A stretch of DNA of 53,148 nt from an uncultured beta proteobacterium (GTDB lineage Bacteria > Pseudomonadota > Gammaproteobacteria > Burkholderiales > Rhodocyclaceae): positions 1-53,148 of the forward strand of contig CAISOB010000113.1 of assembly GCA_903886975.1 (NCBI GenBank), in the 5' to 3' direction. Made by a program: the position numbers and the translations under genes. The notes beneath the pieces were generated by a model. That model worked only from the letters and a program-made list of their open reading frames with translations, had not been told where the DNA came from and searched no databases. Shown piece by piece: positions 26,613 to 36,744 of the stretch. The first letter of the stretch is position 1. Each line of letters starts with the position of its first letter.

Positions 26613-27770
26613 ATGATCGGTGTCGCCATCATCGGAATCGGCTCGATCGCCGAAACCCATATCAGGGCTTTCAAGACCTTTCCCGGTCGCTGCACCGTTC
26701 GCGCGCTTTGCGACCTGTATCCGGATAAGGCCGAGATGCTCGCCGCCGCGCACGGGCTAGCCGCGGTGGTGTGCGCCGATTATCGGGAGTTGCTGCGCCG
26801 CACGGACATCGACCTCGTATCCATCTGCCTGCCCCCGTCGGCGCACGCCGAAGTCGCACTGGCCGCGCTCGAAGCGGGCAAGCACGTGATCGTCGAGAAG
26901 CCGATGGCCGCTTCGCTCGCCGAATGCGACCGGATGATCGCGGCCGCCGACAAGGCCGGCAAGCTGCTCTCGGTCGTCGCCCAGAACCGCTATTTCACGC
27001 CGACGATGCGGCTCAAGCGCGTCATCGAATCGGGAATCGCCGGACGCGTCCTGCATAGCGTCGCCAACTCGCTGTGGTGGCGCGGCCAGAGCTATTACGA
27101 TTTGTGGTGGCGGGGAACGTGGGCCAAGGAAGGGGGCGGCTGCACCCTGAACCACGCGGTCCATCACATAGACCTCCTGCGCTGGATGCTGGGAACCCCG
27201 CAGGAAGTGAGCGCGGTGTTCACCAACGCCAACCACGACAATTCGGAAGTCGAGGATTTCTCGGTCGCCATCCTGAAATTTCCCGGCGGCGGGCTCGGTG
27301 TCATCACCGCCTCGCTCGTCGCGCACGGCGAAGAACAGGAACTCATCTTTCAGACCGAACGCGCCCGGATCTCGGTGCCCTGGAAAGTGAAGGCTTCGCT
27401 GCCGCTGGAAAACGGCTTTCCGCAAGACGACCCCGATACCGAAAAGGAGATTCAAGCGCTCTACGATTCATGTCCGGGTCTCGTCTACGAGGGACACGCG
27501 GGACAGTTCGACAACCTGCTCGGCGCAATCGAAGGCCGGGAGAAACTCCTTCTGGATGGTCGCGAGGGCCGTGCCACCCTGGAACTGATCATGGCGATCT
27601 ACAAGTCTGCGGCGACGGGGGCGGTGGTCAGGCTGCCGTTTTCGTGCGACGACGCGGCATACCGAAAAGAGTCCCTGCTCGCGCTCATGCCAAAGTTCAA
27701 CGAGAAGAAAAAGAGCGTCGAAAACTTTTCGGAAAACGCCATCACCCTGGGCGGCAACGCTCGCAATTAA
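26613..27770 (+). CDS. Gfo/Idh/MocA-family oxidoreductase (paralogue 2)
   Basis: A 385-residue NAD(P)-dependent dehydrogenase. The Rossmann loop GIGSIAETH lies at about residues 7-15. EKPMAA with the catalytic Lys lies near residue 95, and GGGCTLNHAVHHIDLLRWMLG contains the His that usually closes the active site. It is longer than paralogue 1 by a C-terminal extension after residue 330. It stands 111 bp after the TRAP system 2 operon with a REP element between. It may oxidise the compound brought in by that transporter. Substrate is not assignable. Confidence 0.88.
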   Translation: MIGVAIIGIGSIAETHIRAFKTFPGRCTVRALCDLYPDKAEMLAAAHGLAAVVCADYRELLRRTDIDLVSICLPPSAHAEVALAALEAGKHVIVEKPMAASLAECDRMIAAADKAGKLLSVVAQNRYFTPTMRLKRVIESGIAGRVLHSVANSLWWRGQSYYDLWWRGTWAKEGGGCTLNHAVHHIDLLRWMLGTPQEVSAVFTNANHDNSEVEDFSVAILKFPGGGLGVITASLVAHGEEQELIFQTERARISVPWKVKASLPLENGFPQDDPDTEKEIQALYDSCPGLVYEGHAGQFDNLLGAIEGREKLLLDGREGRATLELIMAIYKSAATGAVVRLPFSCDDAAYRKESLLALMPKFNEKKKSVENFSENAITLGGNARN

Positions 27771-28006
27771 GCGGCGCCGCGGCCGCGCTTGCCCCGGTGC
27801 GCGCTAGCCGTTCGGGCGGCCCGCTGGCAGGGGGTTCACAACCATATATTCACGTCGCATAATGTCGATAGCATGGACAGGTTGGCCAATACCGATAATG
27901 CGAATGGGGTTTATTTCTGCAAATCGGGCAACTATCATGTAGCTAGTTGTAGCTGAAGTCCGGAACGTTGCTTCGTCTCACGCCCAGTTCAACGAGGAGA
28001 AGTCAT

Positions 28007-31000
28007 ATGCAAGTTGATAGACGGCAATTTTTCAAGATTTGCGCATCTGGTTTAGGGGGGTCGTCGATTGCCATGATGGGCTTCTCGCCGACCGTGGCCC
28101 TGGCGGAAGTGCGCAACTTCAAGCTCGCCCACGCCAGCGAAACCCGCAACACCTGCCCGTACTGCTCGGTGTCCTGCGGCGTCCTGATCTATTCGATGGG
28201 TGACAGGGCCAAGAACGCCCATTCGTCGATCATCCACATCGAAGGCGACCCGGATCATCCGGTCAATCGCGGCACGCTGTGCCCGAAAGGCGCCGCGCTG
28301 CTCGACTTCGTGCATAGCCCGAACCGCCTGAAGTATCCGGAAGTCCGGGAAGCGGGCAGCAGCGAATGGAAGCGCATTTCCTGGGATGAGGCCTTCTCGC
28401 GCGTCGCCAAGCTGATGAAAGCTGATCGCGACGCCAACTTCATTGCCAAGAATGCCGACGGGGTCCCGGTGAACCGCTGGCTGTCCACCGGTTTCCTCGC
28501 CGCATCGGCCTCCAGCAACGAATCGGGCTATATCACCCACAAACTGGTTCGCTCGCTCGGAATCATCGCATTCGACAATCAGGCGCGTGTCTGACACGGC
28601 CCGACGGTAGCCAGTCTGGCTCCGACGTTTGGCCGAGGTGCGATGACCAACCACTGGGTCGACATCAAGAATGCCGATCTCGTCCTGATCATGGGCGGCA
28701 ACGCCGCCGAAGCGCATCCCTGCGGTTTCAAGTGGGTCATTGAAGCGAAGAAGCACGGCTCGGCAAAGTTAATTGTCGTCGATCCGCGCTTTACCCGATC
28801 GGCGTCCGTCGCCGACTTCTACGCGCCAATCCGTACCGGCACCGACATCGCCTTTCTCGGCGGTATCATCAACTACCTGCTTACCAACGACAAGATTCAG
28901 CACGAGTACGTCAAGGCCTACACCGATTTCAGCTTTCTCGTAAACGAGAAATATGATTTCGACAACGGCCTGTTCTCGGGCTACAACCCCGAGAAGCGCA
29001 ACTACGACAAGTCCTCGTGGAGCTATCAGTTCGGCGCCGACGGTTACGTCAAGAGCGACCCGACGCTGGAGGATCCGCGCTGCGTCTATCAGTTGATGAA
29101 GAAGCATTACAGCCGCTACACGCCGGAGATGGTCGAGAAGATTTGCGGCACGCCGAAGGCGCAGTTCCTCAAGGTCGCCGAAATGATGGCGACGACCGCG
29201 GCGCCCGACCGGGCGATGACGATCATGTATGCGCTCGGCTGGACGCAGCACTCGCAGGGTACCCAGATGATCCGCACAGGCGCCATGCTGCAGCTCTTGC
29301 TCGGCAACATCGGCGTCTCGGGCGGCGGCATGAACGCCTTGCGCGGGCATTCCAACATCCAGGGCCTGACCGACCTGGGCCTGCTGTCCAACCTGTTGCC
29401 CGGCTATCTGACCTTGCCCGGCGAGAAGGAGATCGATTACAAGGCCTATATTGCGGCGCGCGCCTCCAAGCCGCTGCGCCCTAACCAGATGTCCTATTGG
29501 CAGAACTACGAGAAATTCCATGTCAGCCTGATGAAGGCCTGGTACGGCGACGCCGCCAAGGCGGAAAACAACTGGTGTTTCGACTGGCTGCCCAAGCTCG
29601 ACAAACTGCACGATGTGCTGCAGGTCTTCGAGGATATGTACCAGGGCCGGATGAACGGCTACGTCTGCCAGGGCTTCAACCCGCTTGCGGCGTTTCCCAA
29701 CAAGGGCAAGCTCGGCGCGGCGCTGGCCAAGCTCAAGTACCTCGTCATCATCGATCCGCTGGCCACCGAAACCTCGGAATTCTGGCGCAACTTCGGCGAA
29801 TACAACGAAGTCGATTCGTCGAAGATCCAGACCACGGTGTTCCGTCTGCCTTCGACCTGCTTTGCCGAAGAAGACGGGGCTCTGGTCAATTCGGGACGCT
29901 GGCTGCAATGGCACTGGAAAGCCGCCGAGCCGCCGGGCGAAGCCAAGGCGGACACGGCCATCATCGCCGGCCTGTTCCAGCGCATCAAGGCCATGTACAA
30001 GGCCGACGGCGGCGCTTTCCCCGATCCTGTGCTCAACCTGACCTGGCCGTACCGAATCCCGGATCAACCGGCGTCAGAGGAACTGGCCCGGGAATACAGC
30101 GGCAAGGCCTTGGTCGACCTCACCGACCCGAAGGATGCCAGCAAGGTCATCCGCAAGGCCGGCGAGCAGCTCGACGGTTTTGCCCAATTGCGCGACGACG
30201 GCTCGACGGCGAGCGGCTGCTGGATTTTCTCGGGCTCATGGACGCAGGCCGGCAACCTGATGGCGCGGCGCGACAACGCCGATCCCTGGGGCAACGGCCA
30301 AACCCTCAACTGGGCCTGGTCCTGGCCGGCCAACCGGCGCATTCTCTACAACCGCGCTTCCTCCGATCCCTCCGGCAAACCGTACAATCCGAAGCGCAAA
30401 CTGGTGTGGTGGAACGGCTCGGCATGGACCGGATCGGATGTTCCGGATTTCAAGCCTGACTCAAGCCCGGCCGATGGCATGGGTCCGTTCATCATGAACC
30501 CCGAGGGGGTTGCCCGGTTCTTCGCCGTCGACAAGATGGCCGAAGGGCCTTTCCCCGAGCACTACGAGCCCTTCGAGACGCCGATCGGGAGCAATCCCTT
30601 GAATACCAATCCGGCGGCCGTCAGCAACCCGGCGGCGCGGGTTTTCAAGGGCGACATGGAAGCCTTCGGCAAAGCGCAGGATTTCCCCTACGCGGCGACG
30701 ACCTACCGGCTCACCGAGCATTTCCATTACTGGACCAAGCACTGCGCAATCAACGCGATCCTGCAACCGGATCAGTTCATCGAAATTGGCGAGGAGCTTG
30801 CGGGTGAGAAAGGCATCCGCACCGGCGACAAGGTCAAGGTGCGCTCCAATCGCGGCCAGATCAGGGCGGTCGCGGTGGTCACCAAGCGCCTGGTCGCGCT
30901 CAACGTGAACGGCAAGAAGGTGCACCACGTCGGCATTCCCATTCACTGGGGATTCAAGGGCGTGGCGCGGATGGGTTTCCTGTCCAACACCCTCACGCCC

Positions 31001-31069
31001 TTCGTCGGCGACGCCAATGCACAGACGCCGGAGTTCAAGTCCTTCCTCGTCAACCTTGAGAAGCTCTAA
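28007..31069 (+). CDS. fdnG: Formate dehydrogenase major subunit, selenoprotein
   Basis: Catalytic subunit of the membrane-bound, periplasm-facing formate dehydrogenase; oxidises formate to CO2 at a Mo/W bis-MGD centre. The full frame is 1020 residues and reads through UGA at 28592-28594 as Sec196, the exact position of the Sec in E. coli FdnG. Around it, [28 protein letters not shown] is conserved. A Tat signal (DRRQFFK) starts the protein. The [4Fe-4S] ligands are Cys50, Cys53, Cys57 and Cys92. ATG 28007 follows a GAGGAG site. The C-terminal half continues without defect to 31069, with fdnH 11 bp later. Read without selenium, the gene would seem split into 195- and 800-residue frames. A TATCAT near 27934 and a CAACTA/TAGTTG dyad at 27929-27949 lie upstream and may be regulatory. 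Confidence 0.95.
28592..28627 (+). promoter_or_regulatory. SECIS element directing Sec at UGA 28592
   Basis: Starts at the UGA. Stem CGG-AGCC / GGCU-CCG (28605-28624) has a single bulged U and a five-base AGUCU loop. Counting U of UGA as 1, the bulge is U17 (28608) and the loop has G23 and U24 (28614, 28615), exactly the bases that SelB recognises in E. coli fdhF. Confidence 0.92.
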
Positions 31070-31080
31070 GGAGGGGTGAC

Positions 31081-31968
31081 ATGGCATTGCAATCGCTCGA
31101 TATCAAGAATCGCTCGGCGACCACCACGCCTACGCCCCAGGCCCGCTCGACAGTCGAAGTCGCCAAACTCATCGACGTGTCCACCTGCATCGGCTGCAAG
31201 GCCTGCCAGGCGGCGTGCATGGAGTGGAACGACATCCGCGACGAAGTGGGAAGCTGTTCCGGCGTCTATGACAATCCGACCAACCTGACCGAGAATTCCT
31301 GGACGGTCATGCGCTTCTCCGAAATCGAGGAGCAGGGCAAGCTCGAATGGCTGATCCGCAAGGACGGCTGCATGCACTGCGCCGACCCGGGCTGTCTCAA
31401 GGCCTGTCCGTCGCCCGGGGCCATCGTCCAGTACGCCAATGGCATTGTCGATTTTCACGAGGAGAACTGCATCGGTTGCGGCTACTGCATCACCGGCTGC
31501 CCGTTCGACGTGCCGCGCATTTCCAAGAAGGACAACAAGGCCTACAAGTGCACCCTCTGTTCCGACCGGGTCGCCGTCAATCAGGGGCCGGCCTGCGTCA
31601 AGGCCTGCCCGACCGGCGCGCTGCAGTTCGGCAGCAAGGAAGACATGAAGGATTACGCCCAGGAACGCATTGCCGACCTCAAGGAACGCGGTTTCGACAA
31701 GGCCGGTCTGTACGACCCGCCCGGCGTCGGCGGCACCCATGTGATGTACGTCCTGCATCATGCCGACCGGCCGCAGCTGTATTCGGGCTTGCCGCAGGAT
31801 CCGCAGATCAGCCCGCTGGTGGCGATCTGGAAGGGCGCCACCAAACCACTGGCCGCGCTAGCCCTCGGACTCGTCGCACTGGGCAGCCTGTTCCACTACG
31901 TGATCAAAGGCCCGAACGAGGTGTCCAAGGAGACCGAGGCTGAAGTCGAGAAGGAGGACGCAGCATGA
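31081..31968 (+). CDS. fdnH: Formate dehydrogenase iron-sulfur subunit
   Basis: A 295-residue electron-transfer subunit. Four sets of [4Fe-4S] ligands are evident: [38 protein letters not shown] and CTLCSDR with CVKACP. Near the C-terminus a single transmembrane helix (about residues 255-275) anchors it on the periplasmic side as in FdnH. The length matches. AGGAGG precedes ATG 31081, and its stop overlaps the fdnI start by four bases (ATGA). Electrons pass from FdnG through this subunit to cytochrome b. Confidence 0.96.
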   Translation: MALQSLDIKNRSATTTPTPQARSTVEVAKLIDVSTCIGCKACQAACMEWNDIRDEVGSCSGVYDNPTNLTENSWTVMRFSEIEEQGKLEWLIRKDGCMHCADPGCLKACPSPGAIVQYANGIVDFHEENCIGCGYCITGCPFDVPRISKKDNKAYKCTLCSDRVAVNQGPACVKACPTGALQFGSKEDMKDYAQERIADLKERGFDKAGLYDPPGVGGTHVMYVLHHADRPQLYSGLPQDPQISPLVAIWKGATKPLAALALGLVALGSLFHYVIKGPNEVSKETEAEVEKEDAA

Positions 31969-32585
31969 TCCGCGATCCGAAAGACCTGAAACGCTACACG
32001 GCGTCCGAGCGCGTCAACCACTGGATCATCGGCATGTGCTTCATTCTGCTGGCGCTGTCCGGTTTGGCCTTCTTTCATCCGGCCTTCTTCCCGCTGACTT
32101 CTCTCTTCGGCGGCGGCGTCTGGGCGCGCATCCTGCATCCCTACATCGGCGTCGTTCTGGCCATCTCGTTCCTGCTGATCTTCATGCGCTTCCACCGGCT
32201 CAACGTGATGACCGATCGCGACTGGCAATGGCTGCGCCGCATCCGCGAAATGGCCAACGGCGACGACCACAACATGCCCGAGCAGGGGAAATACAACGGC
32301 GGCCAGAAGCTCTTCTTCTGGGTGCAGGGAATTTGCATCCTGCTGCTGTTCATCACCGGTCTCATGCTGTGGCGCGCCTGGTTCGACCTGCCGGTTACCT
32401 TGGTGCGGGTCGCCGCCGTGATTCATTCGGCGTCGGCGGCGATTATGATCGCCTTCACCTTCATCCATATCTATGCCGCCATCTGGGTCAAGGGCTCGGT
32501 GCGCGCCATGTGGTACGGCACCGTCACCCGCGCCTGGGCTCGCCAGCATCATCGCGACTGGTACCGTCAGATCGTGGGCAAATAG
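31965..32585 (+). CDS. fdnI: Formate dehydrogenase cytochrome b556 subunit
   Basis: A 206-residue inner-membrane protein with four hydrophobic helices that carries two haems b and reduces quinone. The candidate haem-ligand histidines are in [20 protein letters not shown] and FIHIY, in the same order as in E. coli FdnI. The C-terminus [12 protein letters not shown] matches the family. It overlaps fdnH by four bases and completes the fdnGHI operon. Confidence 0.95.
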   Translation: MIRDPKDLKRYTASERVNHWIIGMCFILLALSGLAFFHPAFFPLTSLFGGGVWARILHPYIGVVLAISFLLIFMRFHRLNVMTDRDWQWLRRIREMANGDDHNMPEQGKYNGGQKLFFWVQGICILLLFITGLMLWRAWFDLPVTLVRVAAVIHSASAAIMIAFTFIHIYAAIWVKGSVRAMWYGTVTRAWARQHHRDWYRQIVGK

Positions 32586-32642
32586 CTTGAGCTGGTTGAG
32601 AGCAGCGGTAGGGCGGTCGCAGCGCCAAATTCTGGGGCCGGC

Positions 32643-33569
32643 ATGAGTACGGTCACGGAATTGGACATCGCGACGCAAGCGGTCAGCGATCCGCCACGGG
32701 TTATTGCGCCGGAGCGTGCGACGATTTTCGCCGACCGCGCCCGGCGCTTCGCTGCGCTCGCCGAAGGCCATGCCTTGGGCGATTGGCTGCAGTTGCTCGG
32801 GCGTATCACGCAGGCGCAACATGCGGCGCTGCAGGTTTCGCCGGTCCCGCCCGTCGCCGATTTTCCGGCCGTCGAACAGGCGCGCCAGCATGGCATGCCG
32901 CCCGTCCTATGCGCCAACTGGCCGCGCGACCCCATCTGGCGCGACGCGTTGCGCCAGATCGTCACGGCGCTCAAGGCGGATCCATCCGCGCCGGTTCGCG
33001 AGCACTGCGCAGTGCTCACCGCAATGCCGCCGGAAGCCTTGGAGCTACTTGCCGACAAGGTCCTGCGCAACGAATTTCACGGTCCCGATTCGCGCCTGCT
33101 GCCCTACGTTGCTGCTGCGCTGCAAGTCTATTGGACGGTCCTTGCCGCAGCGCTCGGCGCCGGGGCCATCCCGATGCTCGATGTGCCTGGCGTCTGCCCG
33201 TGCTGCGGCAGCCTGCCGGTGGCCAGCGTCGTGCGCGTCGCGCCGGAAATCAATAATCTGCGCTACCTGCATTGCTCGTTGTGCAATACCGAATGGCATC
33301 TGGTGCGCGCCAAGTGCGCAGCCTGTGATGCCACCGGCAAGGTCGGCCTGCGTCAGCTCGAAGGCTCAAGTCTGGCGAACGCCGCGGCGATGCGTGCCGA
33401 GATCTGCGACGACTGCAAGAGCTACCTGAAGATACTTTACCAGGACAAGGCGCTGGGCGGCGATCCGGTCGCCGACGACCTCGCAACCCTGGCCCTCGAT
33501 ATCCTCGTCGACGCAGCCGGTTATTCGCGCGCCGGCCCCAACCTTCTCCTGATGCCCGGAGACGTCTAG
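32643..33569 (+). CDS. fdhE: Formate dehydrogenase accessory protein FdhE
   Basis: A 308-residue cytosolic protein needed for maturation of respiratory formate dehydrogenases. Four CxxC motifs define the rubredoxin-like C-terminal half: [21 protein letters not shown] and CDDCKS. These motifs bind iron in E. coli FdhE. The gene follows fdnI by 57 bp and precedes selA by 44 bp, in the same direction. TAGAAT overlaps its stop codon and could be part of a weak extra promoter for selA. Confidence 0.95.
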   Translation: MSTVTELDIATQAVSDPPRVIAPERATIFADRARRFAALAEGHALGDWLQLLGRITQAQHAALQVSPVPPVADFPAVEQARQHGMPPVLCANWPRDPIWRDALRQIVTALKADPSAPVREHCAVLTAMPPEALELLADKVLRNEFHGPDSRLLPYVAAALQVYWTVLAAALGAGAIPMLDVPGVCPCCGSLPVASVVRVAPEINNLRYLHCSLCNTEWHLVRAKCAACDATGKVGLRQLEGSSLANAAAMRAEICDDCKSYLKILYQDKALGGDPVADDLATLALDILVDAAGYSRAGPNLLLMPGDV

Positions 33570-33613
33570 AATCATATTGTCCTTTCAACTTTCTGCCCGG
33601 TCCGGGTGAATGC

Positions 33614-35041
33614 ATGAACCAAGTACTGCAACGCTCGCAACTCCCTTCCGTCGATCGACTCCTCGCCGAGCCGCGGCTGCAGGCGCTGGCCACTCAGCAT
33701 GGCCGCGCGATCGTGACGCGCGCCGTGCGCGATGGACTCGCCGCCGTTCGCCAGAAGCTGCCCGAGACTTCGCCGACCGCTTTGCACGAGGCGCTCGTCA
33801 CCGCGATCGCGGCCCGCATCGCGCAGGTGACACGGCCAGGCTTGCGGCGCGTTTTCAATTTGACCGGAACGGTACTGCACACCAATCTCGGGCGTGCGCA
33901 ATTGCCCGAGGAAGCGGTCGAAGCCGTGGTCATGGCCGCGCGTTCGCCCTGTGCGCTCGAGTACGACATCGACAGCGGCGCACGAGGCGACCGCGACGAC
34001 GTGGTGAACGAACTGCTCTGCGAACTGACCGGCGCTGAGGCGGCGACTGTCGTCAACAACAATGCGGCAGCGGTGTTCCTGCTGCTCAACACCCTGGCCC
34101 TGAAAAAAGAAGTCATCGTCTCGCGCGGCGAACTGATCGAAATCGGCGGCGCTTTCCGCATCCCCGACATCATGCAGCGCGCCGGCGCACGCCTGGTCGA
34201 GGTCGGCACGACCAACCGCACGCATGCCCGGGATTTTTCCGCGGCGCTAGCGCCGCGTACGGCCATGCTGATGAAGGTACATACCAGCAACTACGCCGTG
34301 CAGGGGTTTACCCAGGCGGTGCCCGAAGAAGAACTGGCGCGCATCGCACACCAGCATGGCATGCCGCTCGTCGTCGATCTCGGCAGCGGCACGCTGGTCG
34401 ATATGGAAAAATGGGGGCTGCCGCACGAACCGACGCCGGCCGAAGCCATCGCCCGCGGCGCCGACCTCGTGAGCTTTTCCGGGGACAAGCTGCTTGGCGG
34501 GCCGCAGGCCGGTATCCTGGCCGGCCGGCGCGAATTGATCGCGCGCATCAAGAAGAACCCGCTCAAGCGCTGCCTGCGCGTCGGCAAGCTGACCCTCGCG
34601 GCGCTCGAAGCGGTGCTGCGTCTATACCGTGATCCGGACCGCCTGCCCGAGCGGCTGACGACGCTGCACCTGCTGCTGCGCGCCGAACCCGATATCCGCG
34701 CGCAGGCCAAAGGGCTGCTCGCTGCGCTGCAGGCGGCGCTTGCGCAGTGGCCGGTGACGATCGCCGTGGAATCGCTGAACAGCCAGATCGGATCGGGTTC
34801 GCTGCCCGTCGACCGCTTGCCGTCGGCGGGCTTCGTCGTCCGCCCGCAAGGCAAGCGCGCGGGCATTTTGCATGTGTTGGAGGAGCGCCTGCGCGGCCTG
34901 CCCATACCGGTCATCGCGCGCATCGCCGACGGTGCGCTGCAACTCGATTTGCGCTGTCTAACCGTGCAGGACGAAGCCGAGTTGGTCGGCCAATTGCCGT
35001 CGCTGCAGCAGCGGCCCGTTGGAAATGCGAGATCCGCATGA
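33614..35041 (+). CDS. selA: L-seryl-tRNA(Sec) selenium transferase SelA
   Basis: A 475-residue PLP enzyme that converts Ser-tRNA(Sec) to Sec-tRNA(Sec) using selenophosphate. The PLP-binding Lys is in [14 protein letters not shown] (Lys292 here, Lys295 in E. coli). The N-terminal tRNA-binding domain with LPSVDRLL and the conserved [20 protein letters not shown] region are present. It overlaps the downstream thioredoxin gene by four bases (ATGA at 35038-35041). Length and motifs indicate a functional enzyme. Confidence 0.97.
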   Translation: MNQVLQRSQLPSVDRLLAEPRLQALATQHGRAIVTRAVRDGLAAVRQKLPETSPTALHEALVTAIAARIAQVTRPGLRRVFNLTGTVLHTNLGRAQLPEEAVEAVVMAARSPCALEYDIDSGARGDRDDVVNELLCELTGAEAATVVNNNAAAVFLLLNTLALKKEVIVSRGELIEIGGAFRIPDIMQRAGARLVEVGTTNRTHARDFSAALAPRTAMLMKVHTSNYAVQGFTQAVPEEELARIAHQHGMPLVVDLGSGTLVDMEKWGLPHEPTPAEAIARGADLVSFSGDKLLGGPQAGILAGRRELIARIKKNPLKRCLRVGKLTLAALEAVLRLYRDPDRLPERLTTLHLLLRAEPDIRAQAKGLLAALQAALAQWPVTIAVESLNSQIGSGSLPVDRLPSAGFVVRPQGKRAGILHVLEERLRGLPIPVIARIADGALQLDLRCLTVQDEAELVGQLPSLQQRPVGNARSA

Positions 35042-35532
35042 AATGGCTTGCCGCTTGTTTCGTGCTGTTGCTGACGGGTGAGGCCCTTGCCGCCGACCTC
35101 GTCGCCGAGCGGCCGCAGCGCCTCCCGGCGTCGCGCGACGCGCATCTGGCGCAAGTCCTGGCGAACAACAAGGGTAGTGCGCTGATCGTCAACTTCTGGG
35201 CATCGTGGTGCGAACCCTGCCGGGACGAAATGCCGGCGCTGCAACGACTCGCCGAAAATTGGCATGGCCGCGGCCTCGCGGTGATTACCGTGGCCGTCGC
35301 CGATGCGCCCGGCGGCGATTTCCTCAACGAGATTTCATTCCGCCTGCCCTTGCTGCTCGATCCCGACCAAGTCATCGCCAGAGCCTGGGACGTGCACCTG
35401 CTGCCGACGACCATTCTCCTCGACCGCCGCCATCGCATCATCGCGCGCGGCCGTGGCGCCATCGCGTGGGATTCCGCACCCATGGAGAAACAATTGCGGG
35501 TACTTCTGCACGGAGAGCATCATGGATCGTAG
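35038..35532 (+). CDS. TlpA-like thiol-disulfide oxidoreductase, periplasmic
   Basis: A 164-residue protein with a signal peptide ([18 protein letters not shown]). A thioredoxin fold follows with [10 protein letters not shown] and active-site Cys58 and Cys61, then the cis-Pro segment near LLPTT. It resembles TlpA/ResA proteins that reduce disulfides in the periplasm. Four bases overlap selA and 11 bases overlap the next gene, so it is translated within the Sec operon. It may keep exported formate dehydrogenase or its partners reduced; this is inferred from position only. Confidence 0.88.
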   Translation: MKWLAACFVLLLTGEALAADLVAERPQRLPASRDAHLAQVLANNKGSALIVNFWASWCEPCRDEMPALQRLAENWHGRGLAVITVAVADAPGGDFLNEISFRLPLLLDPDQVIARAWDVHLLPTTILLDRRHRIIARGRGAIAWDSAPMEKQLRVLLHGEHHGS

Positions 35533-36619
35533 ACAATTCATCAAGACCGCCGCCCTCGGCGCCGTCGCCTGCGCCGCACCGCACGCCGCCCTGTCCGGCG
35601 AAAACACCTTCAAGCCGACGCCGGCAAACGGCTGGCGCAGCTTCGAAGTCACCACCCGTGTCGAGCTCGCCGCCGCCGGCAGCACGACGCGCGTCTGGTT
35701 GCCGCTGCCTTCCGTCGAAGAGTCGGCCTGGATCAGGCCGATCGGCAACGTCTGGCAGGGCAATGCCGAAGTCATTGAACGGATTGTCGACCCGGTCTAC
35801 GGCGCGCGCATGGTGGCGGCCCGCTGGGAGGCCGGCGAACCGGAACCGGTGCTCGAAGTCGTCAGCCGCTTCGCGACCTGCGACCGGGCCATCGATTTGT
35901 CGCAGCCGGCGAAAATTGCGCCGCTCGACAAGGCGGCGCGTGAATTGCATACGCGTGCGACCGATTTGCTGCCGACCGACGGCATCGTGAAGAAGACCGC
36001 GCTGGAGATCACCAAAGGTTCGAACACCGATCTCGACAAGGCCAGAGCGATCTACGAATGGATCGTCGAAAACACCGAGCGCGACCCGAAAACGCCGGGC
36101 TGCGGCCTGGGCGACATCCGCACCATGCTCGAGAGCGCGAATCTCAAGGGCAAGTGCGCCGACTTGAACGCGCTCTATGTCGGACTTGCGCGCGCCGTCG
36201 GTTTGCCGGCGCGCGATGTGTACGGGATTCGCGTCGCCGATTCGCGCTATGGCTACAAGAGCCTCGGCAAGAGCGGTGATATCAGCAAGGCGCAGCATTG
36301 CCGCGCCGAAGTCTGGCTCGCCGAGTTCGGCTGGGTGCCGGTCGATCCGGCCGACGTGCGCAAGGTCATCCTCGAGGAGAGGCCGGGACTCAAGCTGAGC
36401 GACGATGTCGTGGTCGCCGCCCGGCAGACGCTGTTCGGCGCCTGGGAGACGAATTGGCTGGCCTACAACGTCGCGCACGACCTCAAGCTGCCCGGATCGG
36501 ACGGGCCGAAGATCCCCTTCCTGATGTACCCGCAGGGAGAGAACACCGCCGGTCGCTTCAACAGCCTCGATCCGACGACTTTCGTCTATCGCATAACGGC
36601 AAAGGAAATCATTAGCTAG
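35522..36619 (+). CDS. Tat-exported transglutaminase-like protein
   Basis: A 365-residue protein with a Tat signal ([14 protein letters not shown]). A transglutaminase-core (papain-like) domain is at the C-terminal half. The catalytic triad can be placed at Cys212 (GKCADLNALYVGLAR), His259 (KAQHCRAEVW) and Asp275 (PVDPADV). The N-terminal part (about 35-130) is a beta-rich domain often found before this core. Members are cysteine proteases or cross-linkers; which applies here is unknown. The start overlaps the TlpA-like gene by 11 bp. Presence between selA and selB is odd and unexplained. Confidence 0.85.
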   Translation: MDRRQFIKTAALGAVACAAPHAALSGENTFKPTPANGWRSFEVTTRVELAAAGSTTRVWLPLPSVEESAWIRPIGNVWQGNAEVIERIVDPVYGARMVAARWEAGEPEPVLEVVSRFATCDRAIDLSQPAKIAPLDKAARELHTRATDLLPTDGIVKKTALEITKGSNTDLDKARAIYEWIVENTERDPKTPGCGLGDIRTMLESANLKGKCADLNALYVGLARAVGLPARDVYGIRVADSRYGYKSLGKSGDISKAQHCRAEVWLAEFGWVPVDPADVRKVILEERPGLKLSDDVVVAARQTLFGAWETNWLAYNVAHDLKLPGSDGPKIPFLMYPQGENTAGRFNSLDPTTFVYRITAKEIIS

Positions 36620-36641
36620 CAGACTGCTGATCAAGCCATAG

Positions 36642-36712
36642 GTCGTCATTCCGGCGAAAGCCGGAATCCAGTAGGCCTGGACACTGGGCACCGGCTTTCG
36701 CCGGAGCGACGA
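36642..36712. repeat. REP-like paired-hairpin element, copy 4
   Basis: GTCGTCATTCCGGCGAAAGCCGGAATCCAG at the left end; the right hairpin is CACCGGCTTTCGCCGGAGCGACGAC. Lies between the transglutaminase gene and selB. Confidence 0.85.
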
Positions 36713-36744
36713 CTCATTCAGCGTTTCTCTCGACGGGAAAGCTT

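Noticed and set aside
28592..28594. Stop codon splitting the formate dehydrogenase gene, as in a pseudogene
   Set aside because: The frame continues without shift, the site equals Sec196 of FdnG, a SECIS hairpin follows, and selA, selB and selC are encoded nearby.
28769..30067. Open frame of 432 codons on the minus strand within fdnG
   Set aside because: Mirror frame of a well-conserved enzyme; no ribosome site or domain.
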